A stretch of DNA of 64,000 bases from Halocatena pleomorpha (GCF_003862495.1 NZ_RRCH01000019.1:17773-81772); one strand, 5' to 3'. Numbered from the stretch's first letter, positions 8,733 to 17,274 are shown. Numbers and translations: made by a program. Notes: a model not told the origin generated them from the sequence alone.

Positions 8733-8933
8733 CTACTCAAGAAACCAAATGTGACTCCCACGGATCATTTTCCGCTCTACATCGCCGTTTTCGTGTAGTT
8801 TTAGAAGTCTGATTCTCGCGTTCTCTCGGGTACAACCGACGTGACCGGCGACTTCCGGCGTACTCGCCGGTTCGTTCGCTCGAATAGCGTCGATGTATTC
8901 GTCGTCACCGAATTTCCGATTTCTCTCGGGCAT
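8733..8933 (-). CDS. Small winged-helix DNA-binding protein
   Basis: A 66-residue protein that is essentially one winged helix: DDEYIDAIRANEP, then STPEVAGHVGCTRENARIRLLKLHENGDVERK as recognition helix and wing. A longer frame starts at 8999, but the ATG at 8933 (MPERNRKFGDD) begins exactly at the domain. MarR/PhiH1-like small regulators of this size are common in haloarchaea. It is divergent from the small cysteine-rich protein at 9108, a possible regulated partner. Confidence 0.7.
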   Translation of the reverse strand: MPERNRKFGDDEYIDAIRANEPASTPEVAGHVGCTRENARIRLLKLHENGDVERKMIRGSHIWFLE

Positions 8934-9107
8934 ACAGGTGAGAGATAGGCCAACAAAGTAGTCCTTTCTCCTCTGTGCAAAAGTATAAGTGATGATCATC
9001 CGATGAAGTACTCGGAACCGGCCGAATCATCGTGCCGGAATGTCGTTGGAAACCAGAGGGTGCCACAACACCCTCCGAAAGGTCGGTTCCATCGTAGCGA
9101 CAGAACC

Positions 9108-9350
9108 ATGGTAAATTCTGAACCAAGCGAACTTGAAGGTATCGGCGTGGAAGATGGTGTGGAACAGGCAATTCCACTGCATAGCTGGGCACAAACGGGT
9201 AAATGTCCCAAATGTGAGTGTACGTCTTCGCTGCTCATCGGTCCTGAAACGAAATCCGAAGACAGGCTCGTAGAAGTGGTAGACTGCGAAATCTGCAACG
9301 CAGTGATGCAAGAAATAGTCGGTCAGATCAACTGGAAGAACACATTCTAA
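9108..9350 (+). CDS. Possible small zinc-binding protein
   Basis: An 80-residue frame with two cysteine knuckles, CPKCEC and CEIC, 25 residues apart, as in zinc ribbons. The ATG at 9108 is preferred because upstream codons look non-coding. No family is recognised. It is divergent from the winged-helix gene. The reality of this gene rests on the paired CxxC motifs and on the haloarchaeal tendency to carry many tiny zinc-finger proteins. Confidence 0.45.
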   Translation: MVNSEPSELEGIGVEDGVEQAIPLHSWAQTGKCPKCECTSSLLIGPETKSEDRLVEVVDCEICNAVMQEIVGQINWKNTF

Positions 9351-9451
9351 TCTCGAAGTAGTTCTCGTAACCATCTTCTCGTTTTGAAATCTGTATAGAT
9401 GCTATGGGAGAACGTTCTACTAAAATGAATTAGTAGTCGAGAGATATCAGC

Positions 9452-11302
9452 CTACGAGCTATCGAACAACTCTTCTATTTTGTTAGACATCTCAATAATT
9501 TCAGAAACAATCAGTTCTTTGCGCTGGTTGAGAAAATCTTCGAACTGAGCAACAGTATACAGATCTTGATTATCATCTTGAGGAATATAGTGTCGGTTTA
9601 GTTGTGATTCATGTCGACTCTGAAGCCACTCATTGTATGGACGATCTGCTTTCTCAGCATTTTCTTCTGGCGTAAGCAATTGGAGATTGAGAATGCTATC
9701 TCGGAGTGAATCATACCGTTTTGCTTGGGTAACATTCATATCATAGTCTTCTATCAAATTCCTTTCAGTTAACTCACTTCTAGGAAAGATATGATCGATT
9801 TCGAATGTCTCGTGCTCACTAGCTGGATCAGGGAAGTACAGCAGTGAAAGAAATATTTTAGCATGTCTGTCACGATACTTGAGACTCTGAAGCATCTCTC
9901 GCGCTTCCTCCTCAAGGAATGTGATTGGTTTCCCCATTGCAAGTAATTCATGATGGAGGCTTTCAAGCGGAAACACACCGCGTGGCGCAGCCTCAATAGC
10001 ATCTTGTGTAACTGTCATCACCTGATGTCCTGACTGTGTATAACTTCCCTTCAGGAGGGTAGTCGAAAGCCAGTAGAAAATCTTTGCTCTCGTTTTCCGA
10101 CCTTGTTTAGATTCCCAGCTTAAGTTATAATTTTTATTTAAATAGAAGAAATAAACTATTGGGATAATTGCCACAGTTGAGGAGACAGAACGTCCATCTA
10201 ATCCATAACTCTTGATTAAATCTAATGCCTTAAAAAATGACCCCTCAAATTCATCCTCTTCGAAGGTAGATTTCATCTCTTGTAGATTATCGGATGAAAA
10301 TGCCTGCATATCGTATTTACTTCGCAAGCCAGTCGCTACAAGGAGACTACGCAAGACAAAATTGGTGGCAAAATTGAAATTAGAATTGGGATAATAGTTA
10401 TTGAGTTTATCAACTAACGTAGTAACCTTTTTTCTAGCATCAGTTGGATTATTACTTTTTGACCACTCTGCTGTCGCTACGGACAGCATCATCTCTTCTT
10501 TACTTAATTGCGTCCCGCCATCATTCGCTCTAATAAAGATATCGAGTATATCATCATTATGTTTCGTTCCCAATTCATAATAGTTTATTATATTCCGTTC
10601 GTGGAAAGTTTGCCAAAGGTCGTTGAGGTTTCGTTGAATATTTGACCTCTCAATTCCATCAATTCCGACCATCTCAAGTTCATTCATGATTTCATCAGTT
10701 CTCTCATACGCATCATCTCGCGACTCGATATCTAGAATATCACCAACAAAAAACCAGTATTCAGTCTCTGAGTGAGAGGGCTTGGGTTCTTTGAATTCCA
10801 ACATATATTTCAATCCGAATTCATTGTCCATGACTGTCGCATTATCAAACAACAAATTCATATACAGCTTTTTACGATCCCAAGAATCAGGCTTTTTCTT
10901 GCGTTGGTTATAGCCACGATCTGTAAGACTTCCCTTAAGTCCAATATAGAAAGACGAAAGTCGTTGTTGGCCATCAAGCACTAGTGTCAATTTATTAGGA
11001 AGACCTTCGCTGTACTCATCTCGAACTTTTGGATTGCGAAAGTTCCTATCGTCAAATTCAGCAGGATATACACCTTCAGTAATGTAATGTTTGATGAATT
11101 CATATTTGATACGTTCTTTTGCAACTTTACCCCTAACGTTCCAAAAGAGGAACGAACCAATCGGGTAGCCCCTAATAACTGAATCGAATAGCTGAATAAT
11201 TTGATCTGTATTCCAGACAAATTCACGTTGAATACCAGGTAGGAAAAACTGATTATTAATGTCGGGAATAATATTCGCAATTTGCATCGATTGATAGGTC
11301 AT
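9452..11302 (-). CDS. DUF262/HNH protein, GmrSD-like restriction or defence protein
   Basis: A 616-residue single-chain protein. The DUF262 (GmrS-like NTPase/ParB-like) domain is at the N-terminus, with PGIQREFVW at about 22-30 and VLDGQQRLSSF at 108-117. A long helical middle follows, with FIRANDGGTQLS. An HNH-type motif, FEIDHIFPRS, lies at about 500-509, followed by NLQLLTPEENAEK, where the Asn is usual. The family includes GmrSD type IV enzymes that cut modified DNA. The gene is strongly AT-rich and solitary, with a TATA box (TTTATAAA near 11320) about 20 bp before the ATG, so it is probably leaderless. A modification gene partner is not seen, which fits a type IV (modification-dependent) role. 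Confidence 0.85.
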   Translation of the reverse strand: MTYQSMQIANIIPDINNQFFLPGIQREFVWNTDQIIQLFDSVIRGYPIGSFLFWNVRGKVAKERIKYEFIKHYITEGVYPAEFDDRNFRNPKVRDEYSEGLPNKLTLVLDGQQRLSSFYIGLKGSLTDRGYNQRKKKPDSWDRKKLYMNLLFDNATVMDNEFGLKYMLEFKEPKPSHSETEYWFFVGDILDIESRDDAYERTDEIMNELEMVGIDGIERSNIQRNLNDLWQTFHERNIINYYELGTKHNDDILDIFIRANDGGTQLSKEEMMLSVATAEWSKSNNPTDARKKVTTLVDKLNNYYPNSNFNFATNFVLRSLLVATGLRSKYDMQAFSSDNLQEMKSTFEEDEFEGSFFKALDLIKSYGLDGRSVSSTVAIIPIVYFFYLNKNYNLSWESKQGRKTRAKIFYWLSTTLLKGSYTQSGHQVMTVTQDAIEAAPRGVFPLESLHHELLAMGKPITFLEEEAREMLQSLKYRDRHAKIFLSLLYFPDPASEHETFEIDHIFPRSELTERNLIEDYDMNVTQAKRYDSLRDSILNLQLLTPEENAEKADRPYNEWLQSRHESQLNRHYIPQDDNQDLYTVAQFEDFLNQRKELIVSEIIEMSNKIEELFDSS

Positions 11303-11428
11303 AGCCTACATCGAGTTATGCCATTTATAAAAATTTTGTCCATTTCTCTATGAGCGTTATTGTTAGAGTATAATCATTTATGGCTCCGAAATCAATATTC
11401 ATGGCACCGGCTGCTCGGTCCCAACAAA

Positions 11429-11608
11429 TCATACTTTCAAGTCCGAATAACTATTCCCGTGAAACACGAGGCCGGAGTACGACAAAACACCCTCAACATC
11501 GATATCAACGTGGTCACCGGCCGTGAGATCCGATCGTTCGCGAACCGATTTCGGGATTGTGATCCGCCCTTTGCTCTCGATCTACTGGGTATCGAAACGG
11601 GTGTTCAT
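11429..11608 (-). pseudogene. Decayed AbrB/SpoVT-type antitoxin-like gene
   Basis: Reading leftward from the ATG at 11608: MNTRFDTQ, then an in-frame TAG (11582-11584), then IESKGRITIPKSVRERSDL and TAGDHVDIDVEG, ending at a TGA at 11429. The SKGRITIPKxVRE core is diagnostic of the AbrB swapped-hairpin fold. The premature stop and the unusual C-terminus point to a dead antitoxin or regulator. It sits between the AT-rich DUF262 gene and a core regulator gene, in a decayed accessory strip. Confidence 0.65.
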
Positions 11609-11757
11609 ACCACTACTCGATTCTACTACGGGAGAATCGGGCAAAATCGTCACGACGCCACGGAAACGACCCTTGCACTAATTTACTCACGTTCATGTAC
11701 ATATTCTGGTCAATATTGAATCGAAGTATCCATACCTATGCATTGGAGAATGAGGAT

Positions 11758-12471
11758 ATGAACAGGGCGGAGAAAGCGACCCTCCAGTTACGGGCGGTTG
11801 CAGTGTTGCGGACGCTCAAAGAGACGCGAACGTACGAGGAGTTGGCTGAAACGACCGGCTTTCCTGCGGGCGATTTGAACCGATACGTCAACGGCCACGT
11901 CCTGCCGGGCACAGAACGCGCCCAGCAGCTGCTGGCGGAGACCGGTCCCGAGGCGCTTGCCGACGAACTCGAACGACACATCGCGTTCGACGACGCGGGA
12001 TACATCGACAACTCGGCGCTCGTGTTCGACCAAACGTTTCTCGACCTCACCGCGCCTGTGGCTGCAGAGGCGTTCGGATTCAACCAGCCGGATGTCGTGT
12101 TGACCGCCGCGACCGACGGGATCACGCTCGGAGCGGCGATAGCGCGGTACTTCGACGCCCGCATCGCCTACGCGAAAAAGACCAAAGAAACCGCTGTCGA
12201 GGAGTTCATCGAGGCACGCTCCCGACTCGCCAGCGGAATCGAACTCACGTACTACCTGCCCGAACACGCGCTCGAACCGAACCAACGGGTGCTTGTTGTC
12301 GACGATCTCATCCGGTCTGGAGAAACCCAAGAACTCCTGTTGGACATCGCATCGATCGCGGAAGCCTCTGTCGTCGGCGTGTTCACTCTCATCGCAGTCG
12401 GTGACGATGGGATCGACATCGCCCGCCAACGAACTGATGCACCCGTGGAATCGCTGCTGACACTCGAATAG
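11758..12471 (+). CDS. HTH-phosphoribosyltransferase transcription regulator (GfcR/PurR-like)
   Basis: A 237-residue fusion. The N-terminal helix-turn-helix (about 5-55) has TYEELAETTGFPAGDLNRYVNG. The C-terminal type I PRTase domain has the PRPP loop VLVVDDLIRSGETQELL. Proteins of this build (GfcR group) act as DNA-binding regulators that sense a nucleotide-type ligand rather than as enzymes. The gene lies 87 bp before a purine-type NCS2 permease, with two palindromes between, so regulation of purine uptake is the natural inference. The ATG at 11758 is chosen because the HTH begins there; the longer upstream frame is not conserved-looking. Confidence 0.8.
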   Translation: MNRAEKATLQLRAVAVLRTLKETRTYEELAETTGFPAGDLNRYVNGHVLPGTERAQQLLAETGPEALADELERHIAFDDAGYIDNSALVFDQTFLDLTAPVAAEAFGFNQPDVVLTAATDGITLGAAIARYFDARIAYAKKTKETAVEEFIEARSRLASGIELTYYLPEHALEPNQRVLVVDDLIRSGETQELLLDIASIAEASVVGVFTLIAVGDDGIDIARQRTDAPVESLLTLE

Positions 12472-12477
12472 CATATC

Positions 12478-12517
12478 TATACACGATCGTGTATACTTCT
12501 ATCGGAACTCGATAGAA
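12478..12517. promoter_or_regulatory. Twin palindromes before the permease gene
   Basis: TATACACGATCGTGTATA (12478-12495) is a perfect 18-bp palindrome. It is followed at once by TTCTATCG-GAACT-CGATAGAA (12497-12517). A TATA-like AAATACTTAA begins directly after. The position, between an HTH-PRTase regulator gene and the permease it probably controls, suggests an operator; a terminator for the first gene is the alternative. Confidence 0.6.
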
Positions 12518-12558
12518 ATACTTAATTACGCTGTTTCGATTATGCTCATTCGTGTAAG

Positions 12559-14031
12559 ATGGCACCGATCGATGGGATCAGATCGCTCTTTGAATTCAAG
12601 GAGCACGACACCGATCTCCGGACCGAGATCCTTGCCGGGCTGACGACGTTTTTGACGATGTCGTACATCGTCGTGGTGAACCCCCAGATCATGGGACAGG
12701 CGATCGATATCGGTACTCGGAGCAACGCGCAGACCGTACAGATGCTCACGGTAGTGACGATCCTGTCGGCGGCGATTGCGACGTTTGTGATGGGGGTGTA
12801 CGCTAACCGTCCGTTCGCGCTGGCACCGGGACTCGGGCTGAACGCGTTTTTCGCGTTCACAGTGGTCGGGACACTAGGCGTTCCGTGGCAGACGGCGCTG
12901 GCAGCGATCGTGGTAGAAGGCGTAATCTTCGGAGTGTTGACCCTGATCGGCGCGCGCAGATACGTGATCGAACTGTTTCCGAAACCGGTGAAACTCGCTG
13001 TCGGTGCCGGGATCGGGCTGTATCTCGCCATCATCGGGTTGCAGGCGATGCGGGTTACCGCCGGCGATGCAAGCACGTTCGTGTCGCTCAACCCCGTGTT
13101 TGCGACCGATCCAGTTGCGATCATCTCCGTCGTCGGACTGTTCGTGACGTTCGCGTTGCACGCCCGCGGGGTTCGCGGATCGATCATTCTCGGCGTGCTC
13201 GGGACAACAGTGATGAGTTACCTCGCGGCAGCACTGGGCTACAACGCCGTGCCCGCAGAAAACGCACCGCAAGGGACGACACTGAGCGGCGACGCGACGC
13301 TCGATCCCATCTCGGTGTCGACACTCTCGTCCGATCCCTTTTCAGCGGTCAACTACACCAGCGGTGGCTACGACATCACACCCCTGATCGGTGCGTTTGT
13401 CGACGGATTGGCAGACATCGATTCACTCGCGTTCGCGCTGATCGTGTTCACGTTCTTCTTCGTTGATTTCTTCGACACGGCAGGGACGCTAACAGGTGTC
13501 TCCCAAGCCGCCGGCTTCCTCGATGAGGACGGCAACGTCCCCGAGATCGACAAGCCGTTGTTGGCCGACGCGATCGGCACGACCGTGGGTGGCATCCTCG
13601 GCACGTCGACGGTGACGACGTACATCGAATCAGCGACCGGTGTCGATGAGGGTGGACGGACCGGTCTGACCGCGGTTGTCGTCGCTGGACTGTTTCTCGC
13701 GTCGCTGGCGATCGTTCCACTGGCGTCAGCGATCCCAATGCACGCCTCACACATCGCGCTCGTCGTCGTTGCGGTCCTCATGCTCCGGGGCATCGTGGAT
13801 ATCCAGTGGGATGACTTCACGCACGCTGTGCCGGCAGCGCTGACGCTGCTTGTGATGCCCTTTACGTTCTCCATTGCGTATGGTATCGCAGCAGGGATTA
13901 TCGCCTACCCGGTGGTAAAGGCCGCCAGTGGTGAATGGGCCGATATCAGACCAGGACAGTTGGTACTACTCGTGTGTTTCGTCCTGTATTTCTACGTCCG
14001 TACCAGTGGGCTACTCACCCACTTACTGTAG
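12559..14031 (+). CDS. NCS2-family nucleobase permease (AzgA-like)
   Basis: A 490-residue membrane transporter with about 12 hydrophobic segments. NCS2/AzgA landmarks are present: TEILAGLTTFLTMSYI near the N-terminus, FALAPGLGLNAFFAF, FFFVDFFDTAGTLTGVSQ, and GGILGTSTVTTYIESATGVDEGGRTGLTA. This subgroup imports purines (adenine, guanine, hypoxanthine) by proton symport. It follows the HTH-PRTase regulator in the same direction and has its own promoter with two palindromes (12478-12517). Confidence 0.9.
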   Translation: MAPIDGIRSLFEFKEHDTDLRTEILAGLTTFLTMSYIVVVNPQIMGQAIDIGTRSNAQTVQMLTVVTILSAAIATFVMGVYANRPFALAPGLGLNAFFAFTVVGTLGVPWQTALAAIVVEGVIFGVLTLIGARRYVIELFPKPVKLAVGAGIGLYLAIIGLQAMRVTAGDASTFVSLNPVFATDPVAIISVVGLFVTFALHARGVRGSIILGVLGTTVMSYLAAALGYNAVPAENAPQGTTLSGDATLDPISVSTLSSDPFSAVNYTSGGYDITPLIGAFVDGLADIDSLAFALIVFTFFFVDFFDTAGTLTGVSQAAGFLDEDGNVPEIDKPLLADAIGTTVGGILGTSTVTTYIESATGVDEGGRTGLTAVVVAGLFLASLAIVPLASAIPMHASHIALVVVAVLMLRGIVDIQWDDFTHAVPAALTLLVMPFTFSIAYGIAAGIIAYPVVKAASGEWADIRPGQLVLLVCFVLYFYVRTSGLLTHLL

Positions 14032-14097
14032 CGGCAGCAACCACTATCACGGCGCATCGGCGGTGTTTTATTATCCGCCACGAACGTAGTCACACCG

Positions 14098-14352
14098 ATG
14101 TCATCGATCGAGCTCTATGAACTAGAGGGGTGTCCGTTCTGTGCGACGGTCACGCAAAAACTGGAGGAGCTTGGACTCGATTACGAATCACACATGGTGT
14201 CACCGTCCCATGCAGAACGCGACGAAGTTAAGGAGGTGAGCGGCCAGACCGGCGTGCCCGTGCTCGTCGACCACGAGCATGACGTCGAAGGATTGCCGGA
14301 GTCGAGCGATATCGTCGCGTATCTCGAAGAAACGTACGGCGGAGAATCGTAG
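14098..14352 (+). CDS. Glutaredoxin-like protein
   Basis: An 84-residue thioredoxin-fold protein with the active site CPFC at residues 12-15 (ELEGCPFCATVTQKLEEL), the cis-proline TGVPVLVD, and the C-terminal helix SSDIVAYLEETYG. Haloarchaea use gamma-glutamylcysteine or other thiols rather than glutathione, so the reductant is uncertain. It is a single gene in a short intergenic setting after the permease, with a probable TATA-like stretch (TGTTTTATTATC) about 35 bp upstream. Confidence 0.88.
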   Translation: MSSIELYELEGCPFCATVTQKLEELGLDYESHMVSPSHAERDEVKEVSGQTGVPVLVDHEHDVEGLPESSDIVAYLEETYGGES

Positions 14353-14665
14353 CTCAACGACGAGCGACGATATCGCTGCCTCTGGAAGAGCAACGTAGCA
14401 CACGCCGACGAAACAACGAATCAGGGCGTTCACCCGCGGCTGTCCATGGAGGCGTGACGGGGTCGATGCTGCACCAAAACCATCAGTCGGATAGAGAACG
14501 TTCCTCGTTCGACGGCGATCAATAACCAGACGGTCCGTGTCGCTACGCCGAGACCCATCGATGTGAGAATACTATATCTTTATTGATATTAACGTATTAG
14601 TGCGCGGAGAGATTATAACACAAGTTTCATATTTAGCGATCCGTGATAGTTCTCGAAGAGTGCCG
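14353..14665. other. Intergenic stretch, promoter region only
   Basis: This 313-bp gap has no plausible gene. Its last 100 bp are AT-rich (TATATCTTTATTGATATTAACG at 14572-14593) and probably hold the promoter of the glycosyltransferase at 14666. Confidence 0.5.
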
Positions 14666-15517
14666 ATGAGCCGATCATCAAACATAGATATTTCGCCATT
14701 TTCCGTTCTCTTACCGGTGTACGCTGGTGACGATCCCAACCATTTCGACACAGCGATCACAAGCATTGCAGAGCAGACGCTCGTTCCGGATGAGATTCTG
14801 GTTGTTCGGGACGGGCCAGTGCCTGATCCGCTCGAAGCCGTTATTCAAACGTGGCAAGACGGCTACGAGAAGACGTTCAGGGTTCATGAAATCGAAACCA
14901 ATCAAGGACTAGGCAATGCTTTGCGAGAGGGAATGAGGGAGTGTTCCCACGAGTACGTCGCCAGAATGGATGCCGATGACGTTAGCGTCCCGGATAGATT
15001 TGAGAGTCAGATGAAATTTCTCCAAAACAATCCGGATATCGACGTTGTTGGGGGATATCTCGCTGAATTCGACACCGATCCCGACGAGACACACGCAAAA
15101 CGGACAGTACCGTGTCGCCACGAAGAGATCGAACAGCGAGCCAAGTTTCGGAGTCCGATGAATCACGCAACGGTGCTGTTCCGCCGAGAATCGGTGATGG
15201 AAGCAGGAAACTATCGGGCTGTGACTCGGATGGAAGACTACGATTTATGGGTCCGGATGCTCATGAACGGTGCCCAGTTCTGGAACGTGCCGGAAGTTCT
15301 GTTGAAAATGCGAGCCGGCGATGAGCTGTACGACCGTCGAAAAGGCTATGAGTACGCTCGGCGGGAGTTCGAACAGCAGTATCGCTGGTATCGACGAGGG
15401 TTCATCAACATAGCCCAGTTCACGTTTAATGTCCTTACCCGCGTCGGAATCAGATTCGCACCAGATTCGATCAGAAAATACGTGTACACTCGTTTCAGGA
15501 ACCAAGCCAGTAATTGA
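14666..15517 (+). CDS. Family 2 glycosyltransferase
   Basis: A 283-residue GT-A fold glycosyltransferase. The nucleotide-sugar binding start is FSVLLPVYAGDD, the metal-binding motif is ARMDADD, and the acceptor-side motif is RMEDYDLWVRM. There is no membrane segment, although the C-terminal basic/aromatic region could lie on the membrane. It resembles single-sugar transferases for surface glycans. The ATG at 14666 (MSRSSNIDIS) is preferred over an upstream GTG. It is solitary, followed by the convergent HDAC-like gene. Confidence 0.85.
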   Translation: MSRSSNIDISPFSVLLPVYAGDDPNHFDTAITSIAEQTLVPDEILVVRDGPVPDPLEAVIQTWQDGYEKTFRVHEIETNQGLGNALREGMRECSHEYVARMDADDVSVPDRFESQMKFLQNNPDIDVVGGYLAEFDTDPDETHAKRTVPCRHEEIEQRAKFRSPMNHATVLFRRESVMEAGNYRAVTRMEDYDLWVRMLMNGAQFWNVPEVLLKMRAGDELYDRRKGYEYARREFEQQYRWYRRGFINIAQFTFNVLTRVGIRFAPDSIRKYVYTRFRNQASN

Positions 15518-15551
15518 ACAAGAGAGCGACCCACAGGCGTTTCGAAGACGC

Positions 15552-16568
15552 TCAGTCGTTCCAGTCGGCGGCGTCAAATAACTGCTCGCGTGCCGTGTCG
15601 ACGACTGTCCGGCCGCTTTCGCTGACGGAGTTGTCCGACTCGACCGGTTCGCGCCCATCACACACGTCATTGATCATGCGGACGCCGTCCGAGATCGATT
15701 CGAGTCCGTACCCACCTTCGAGTACGAACGCGAGGGCTGCGTCAAGCCGATCCGAAAGCGACCGGCACCGGGCGGTGAGTGCACCGAACCCTTCGGTCGA
15801 AACACGCATCCGGGAGATCGGATCGCGTTCGTGAGCGTCAAAGCCCGCGCTCACGAGAAGGAGTTCCGGATCAAACCGTTCTAAGGCCGGCATGATGGCT
15901 TCTTTGAACGCGTACAAGTAGACGGCGTCGTCACTTCCCGGTGGCAGGGGAAGGTTGAGCGTTCGGCCCGTACCCTCGCCGGCACCGGTCTCTTCGACCG
16001 CGCCAGTACCAGGATACAGTCCTTCTTCGTGCAACGAGGCATAAAACACGTCGTCGCGTTCGTAGAAGATGTCGTTGGTGCCATTGCCGTGGTGAACGTC
16101 CCAGTCGATGATCGCAACCCGATCGACGCGCTCTACTGCCGTCTCGGTTGCGATTGCGGCGTTGTTGAAAAAGCAAAATCCCATCGCGTCGTCGGTGACG
16201 GCGTGGTGACCTGGTGGACGGCCGATCGAAAACGGTGTTTCACGCCCCGACGCCCCATCGAGCGCCGCATCGACAGCCCACACAGCACAACCAGCACTTG
16301 CAAGTGCGGCGTCCCATGTGTCCGAAACAGCGACTGTATCGGCGTCCCACTGCCCACCGCCGTCGGCACAGAATTCCCGCACTTGTTCGACGTAGTCGGA
16401 ATCGTGGACCATGGTCACCGTTTCCGGTGACGCCGACGCGGGAGCAACGTACTCAACGCCGTGCTCGTGCGACAAGGCGCGACGGATCGCGCGAAGCCGA
16501 TCCGGTGACTCGGGATGACGCGGTCCGGTGTCGTGGGCCAGACATTGCTCACGATAGCCAAACATCAT
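15552..16568 (-). CDS. Histone deacetylase-family (AcuC/HDAC-like) protein
   Basis: A 338-residue zinc amidohydrolase. Landmarks in order: HDTGPRHPESPDRL, SIGRPPGHHA (catalytic His pair), FCFFNNAAIA, IIDWDVHHGNGT (zinc Asp and His) and LLVSAGFDAHERDP (zinc Asp). The full catalytic set is present. Relatives remove acetyl groups from lysines or act on acetylpolyamines. It lies downstream of the histone gene on the same strand with about 270 bp between, so a link to chromatin protein acetylation is tempting. The histone has only two lysines, and separate promoters are likely. Confidence 0.92.
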   Translation of the reverse strand: MMFGYREQCLAHDTGPRHPESPDRLRAIRRALSHEHGVEYVAPASASPETVTMVHDSDYVEQVREFCADGGGQWDADTVAVSDTWDAALASAGCAVWAVDAALDGASGRETPFSIGRPPGHHAVTDDAMGFCFFNNAAIATETAVERVDRVAIIDWDVHHGNGTNDIFYERDDVFYASLHEEGLYPGTGAVEETGAGEGTGRTLNLPLPPGSDDAVYLYAFKEAIMPALERFDPELLLVSAGFDAHERDPISRMRVSTEGFGALTARCRSLSDRLDAALAFVLEGGYGLESISDGVRMINDVCDGREPVESDNSVSESGRTVVDTAREQLFDAADWND

Positions 16569-16637
16569 GTGTATCTCGACCCAGTTCGTCTGTTCGTAGC
16601 GTTGCTGCGGTCGGTACGTCCCACAGACGGTCGAATC

Positions 16638-16778
16638 ATGAAGGTTGTACTGTTCCCTTCGAGCTGTCCGGCGTGTGAGGAGGGCGCGGTCGGCGCGGTG
16701 TATAGCCGCGGGGAGCCACCAGTATGGATCACCGAGAGCCGGTCACGGTGGTCCGTCGTATCCTCTGCCTGCGGGTGA
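16638..16778 (+). CDS. Possible 46-residue protein with CPAC motif
   Basis: A short frame starting MKVVLFPSSCPACEEGAV and ending WSVVSSACG, opposite in strand to its neighbours. The codon use is acceptable but the frame is short, and it abuts the hairpin cluster at 16782. I have an unverified impression that similar sequence recurs in haloarchaeal genomes next to IS200/IS605-type ends. It could be part of such an element rather than a gene. Confidence 0.25.
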   Translation: MKVVLFPSSCPACEEGAVGAVYSRGEPPVWITESRSRWSVVSSACG

Positions 16779-16781
16779 GCG

Positions 16782-16831
16782 AGTCGTGGGCTGAAACCCA
16801 ACGAGGGAACGCCCACGACTGTGGTCGTGGG
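16782..16831. other. Nested, mutually exclusive hairpins after the histone gene
   Basis: AGTCGTGGGC (16782-16791) pairs with GCCCACGACT (16811-16820) across a 19-base loop. The right arm also pairs with GTCGTGGG (16824-16831) across a 4-base loop, so only one stem can form at a time. On the minus strand it starts 8 bases past the histone stop. It may be a terminator or processed 3' end for the histone mRNA, or a solo end of an IS200/IS605-type (PATE-like) element. Confidence 0.55.
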
Positions 16832-16839
16832 AAACATTA

Positions 16840-17274
16840 CTAGAAGTGCTGTTCAACGTCGAAATACAGTTCGATGTCCTCGGATTTGATCGTTCGACGA
16901 CCGGCGTGACGGGCGAACGCCGCCGCCGCCGCGGCGATCGCGGTCGCATACGATTCGAGGCGTGCTGCCAGCGCGACCCGGGCATCCATCGAAACGCGGT
17001 AGCGATCATCGATATCGAGGCGGGCGATACGATCGACAGGCGCGATCGGAAGTTCGACGGCGCTTCGATCGGCTGATTCGACGCCGAAATCCTCCGTCAT
17101 CAACGTCTTCCGACCGTTTTCGGTCGCTTGTTCGGCAGCATCAGCCGCCAACGCTGCACCGTGTGTCTGGATACGGCGGGCCAGAACCTCGGCTGCGTCG
17201 GCACTCACCCTGAGATTCCCAGCGTTCCGACGGATAACAGCGTCTACCGGGGCAAACGGTAGCTCGACGCTCAT
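16840..17274 (-). CDS. Archaeal histone, end-to-end doublet
   Basis: A 144-residue protein with two tandem histone folds. Fold 1 is VELPFAPVDAVIRRNAG to RKTLMTEDF; fold 2 is VELPIAPVDRIARLD to RRTIKSEDIELYF. Both have the P-A/I-APVDxI start, central AADAAEQA or AIAAAAAAFA helix and the TxxDx end typical of archaeal histones. Fusion into one chain is the haloarchaeal norm. It is very acidic and contains only two lysines, one near the end of each fold. The ATG at 17274 is supported by the fold starting three residues later. It is downstream of the RPA gene by about 100 bp, same strand. Confidence 0.95.
   Translation of the reverse strand: MSVELPFAPVDAVIRRNAGNLRVSADAAEVLARRIQTHGAALAADAAEQATENGRKTLMTEDFGVESADRSAVELPIAPVDRIARLDIDDRYRVSMDARVALAARLESYATAIAAAAAAFARHAGRRTIKSEDIELYFDVEQHF

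Noticed and set aside
11582..11584. TAG in the AbrB-like frame read as pyrrolysine
   Set aside because: No Pyl machinery is visible, the family has no Pyl members, and the C-terminus is also degraded; a nonsense mutation is simpler.
11360..11719. 119-codon plus-strand frame
   Set aside because: It is the antisense of the AbrB remnant, whose SKGRITIPK core is clear on the minus strand.
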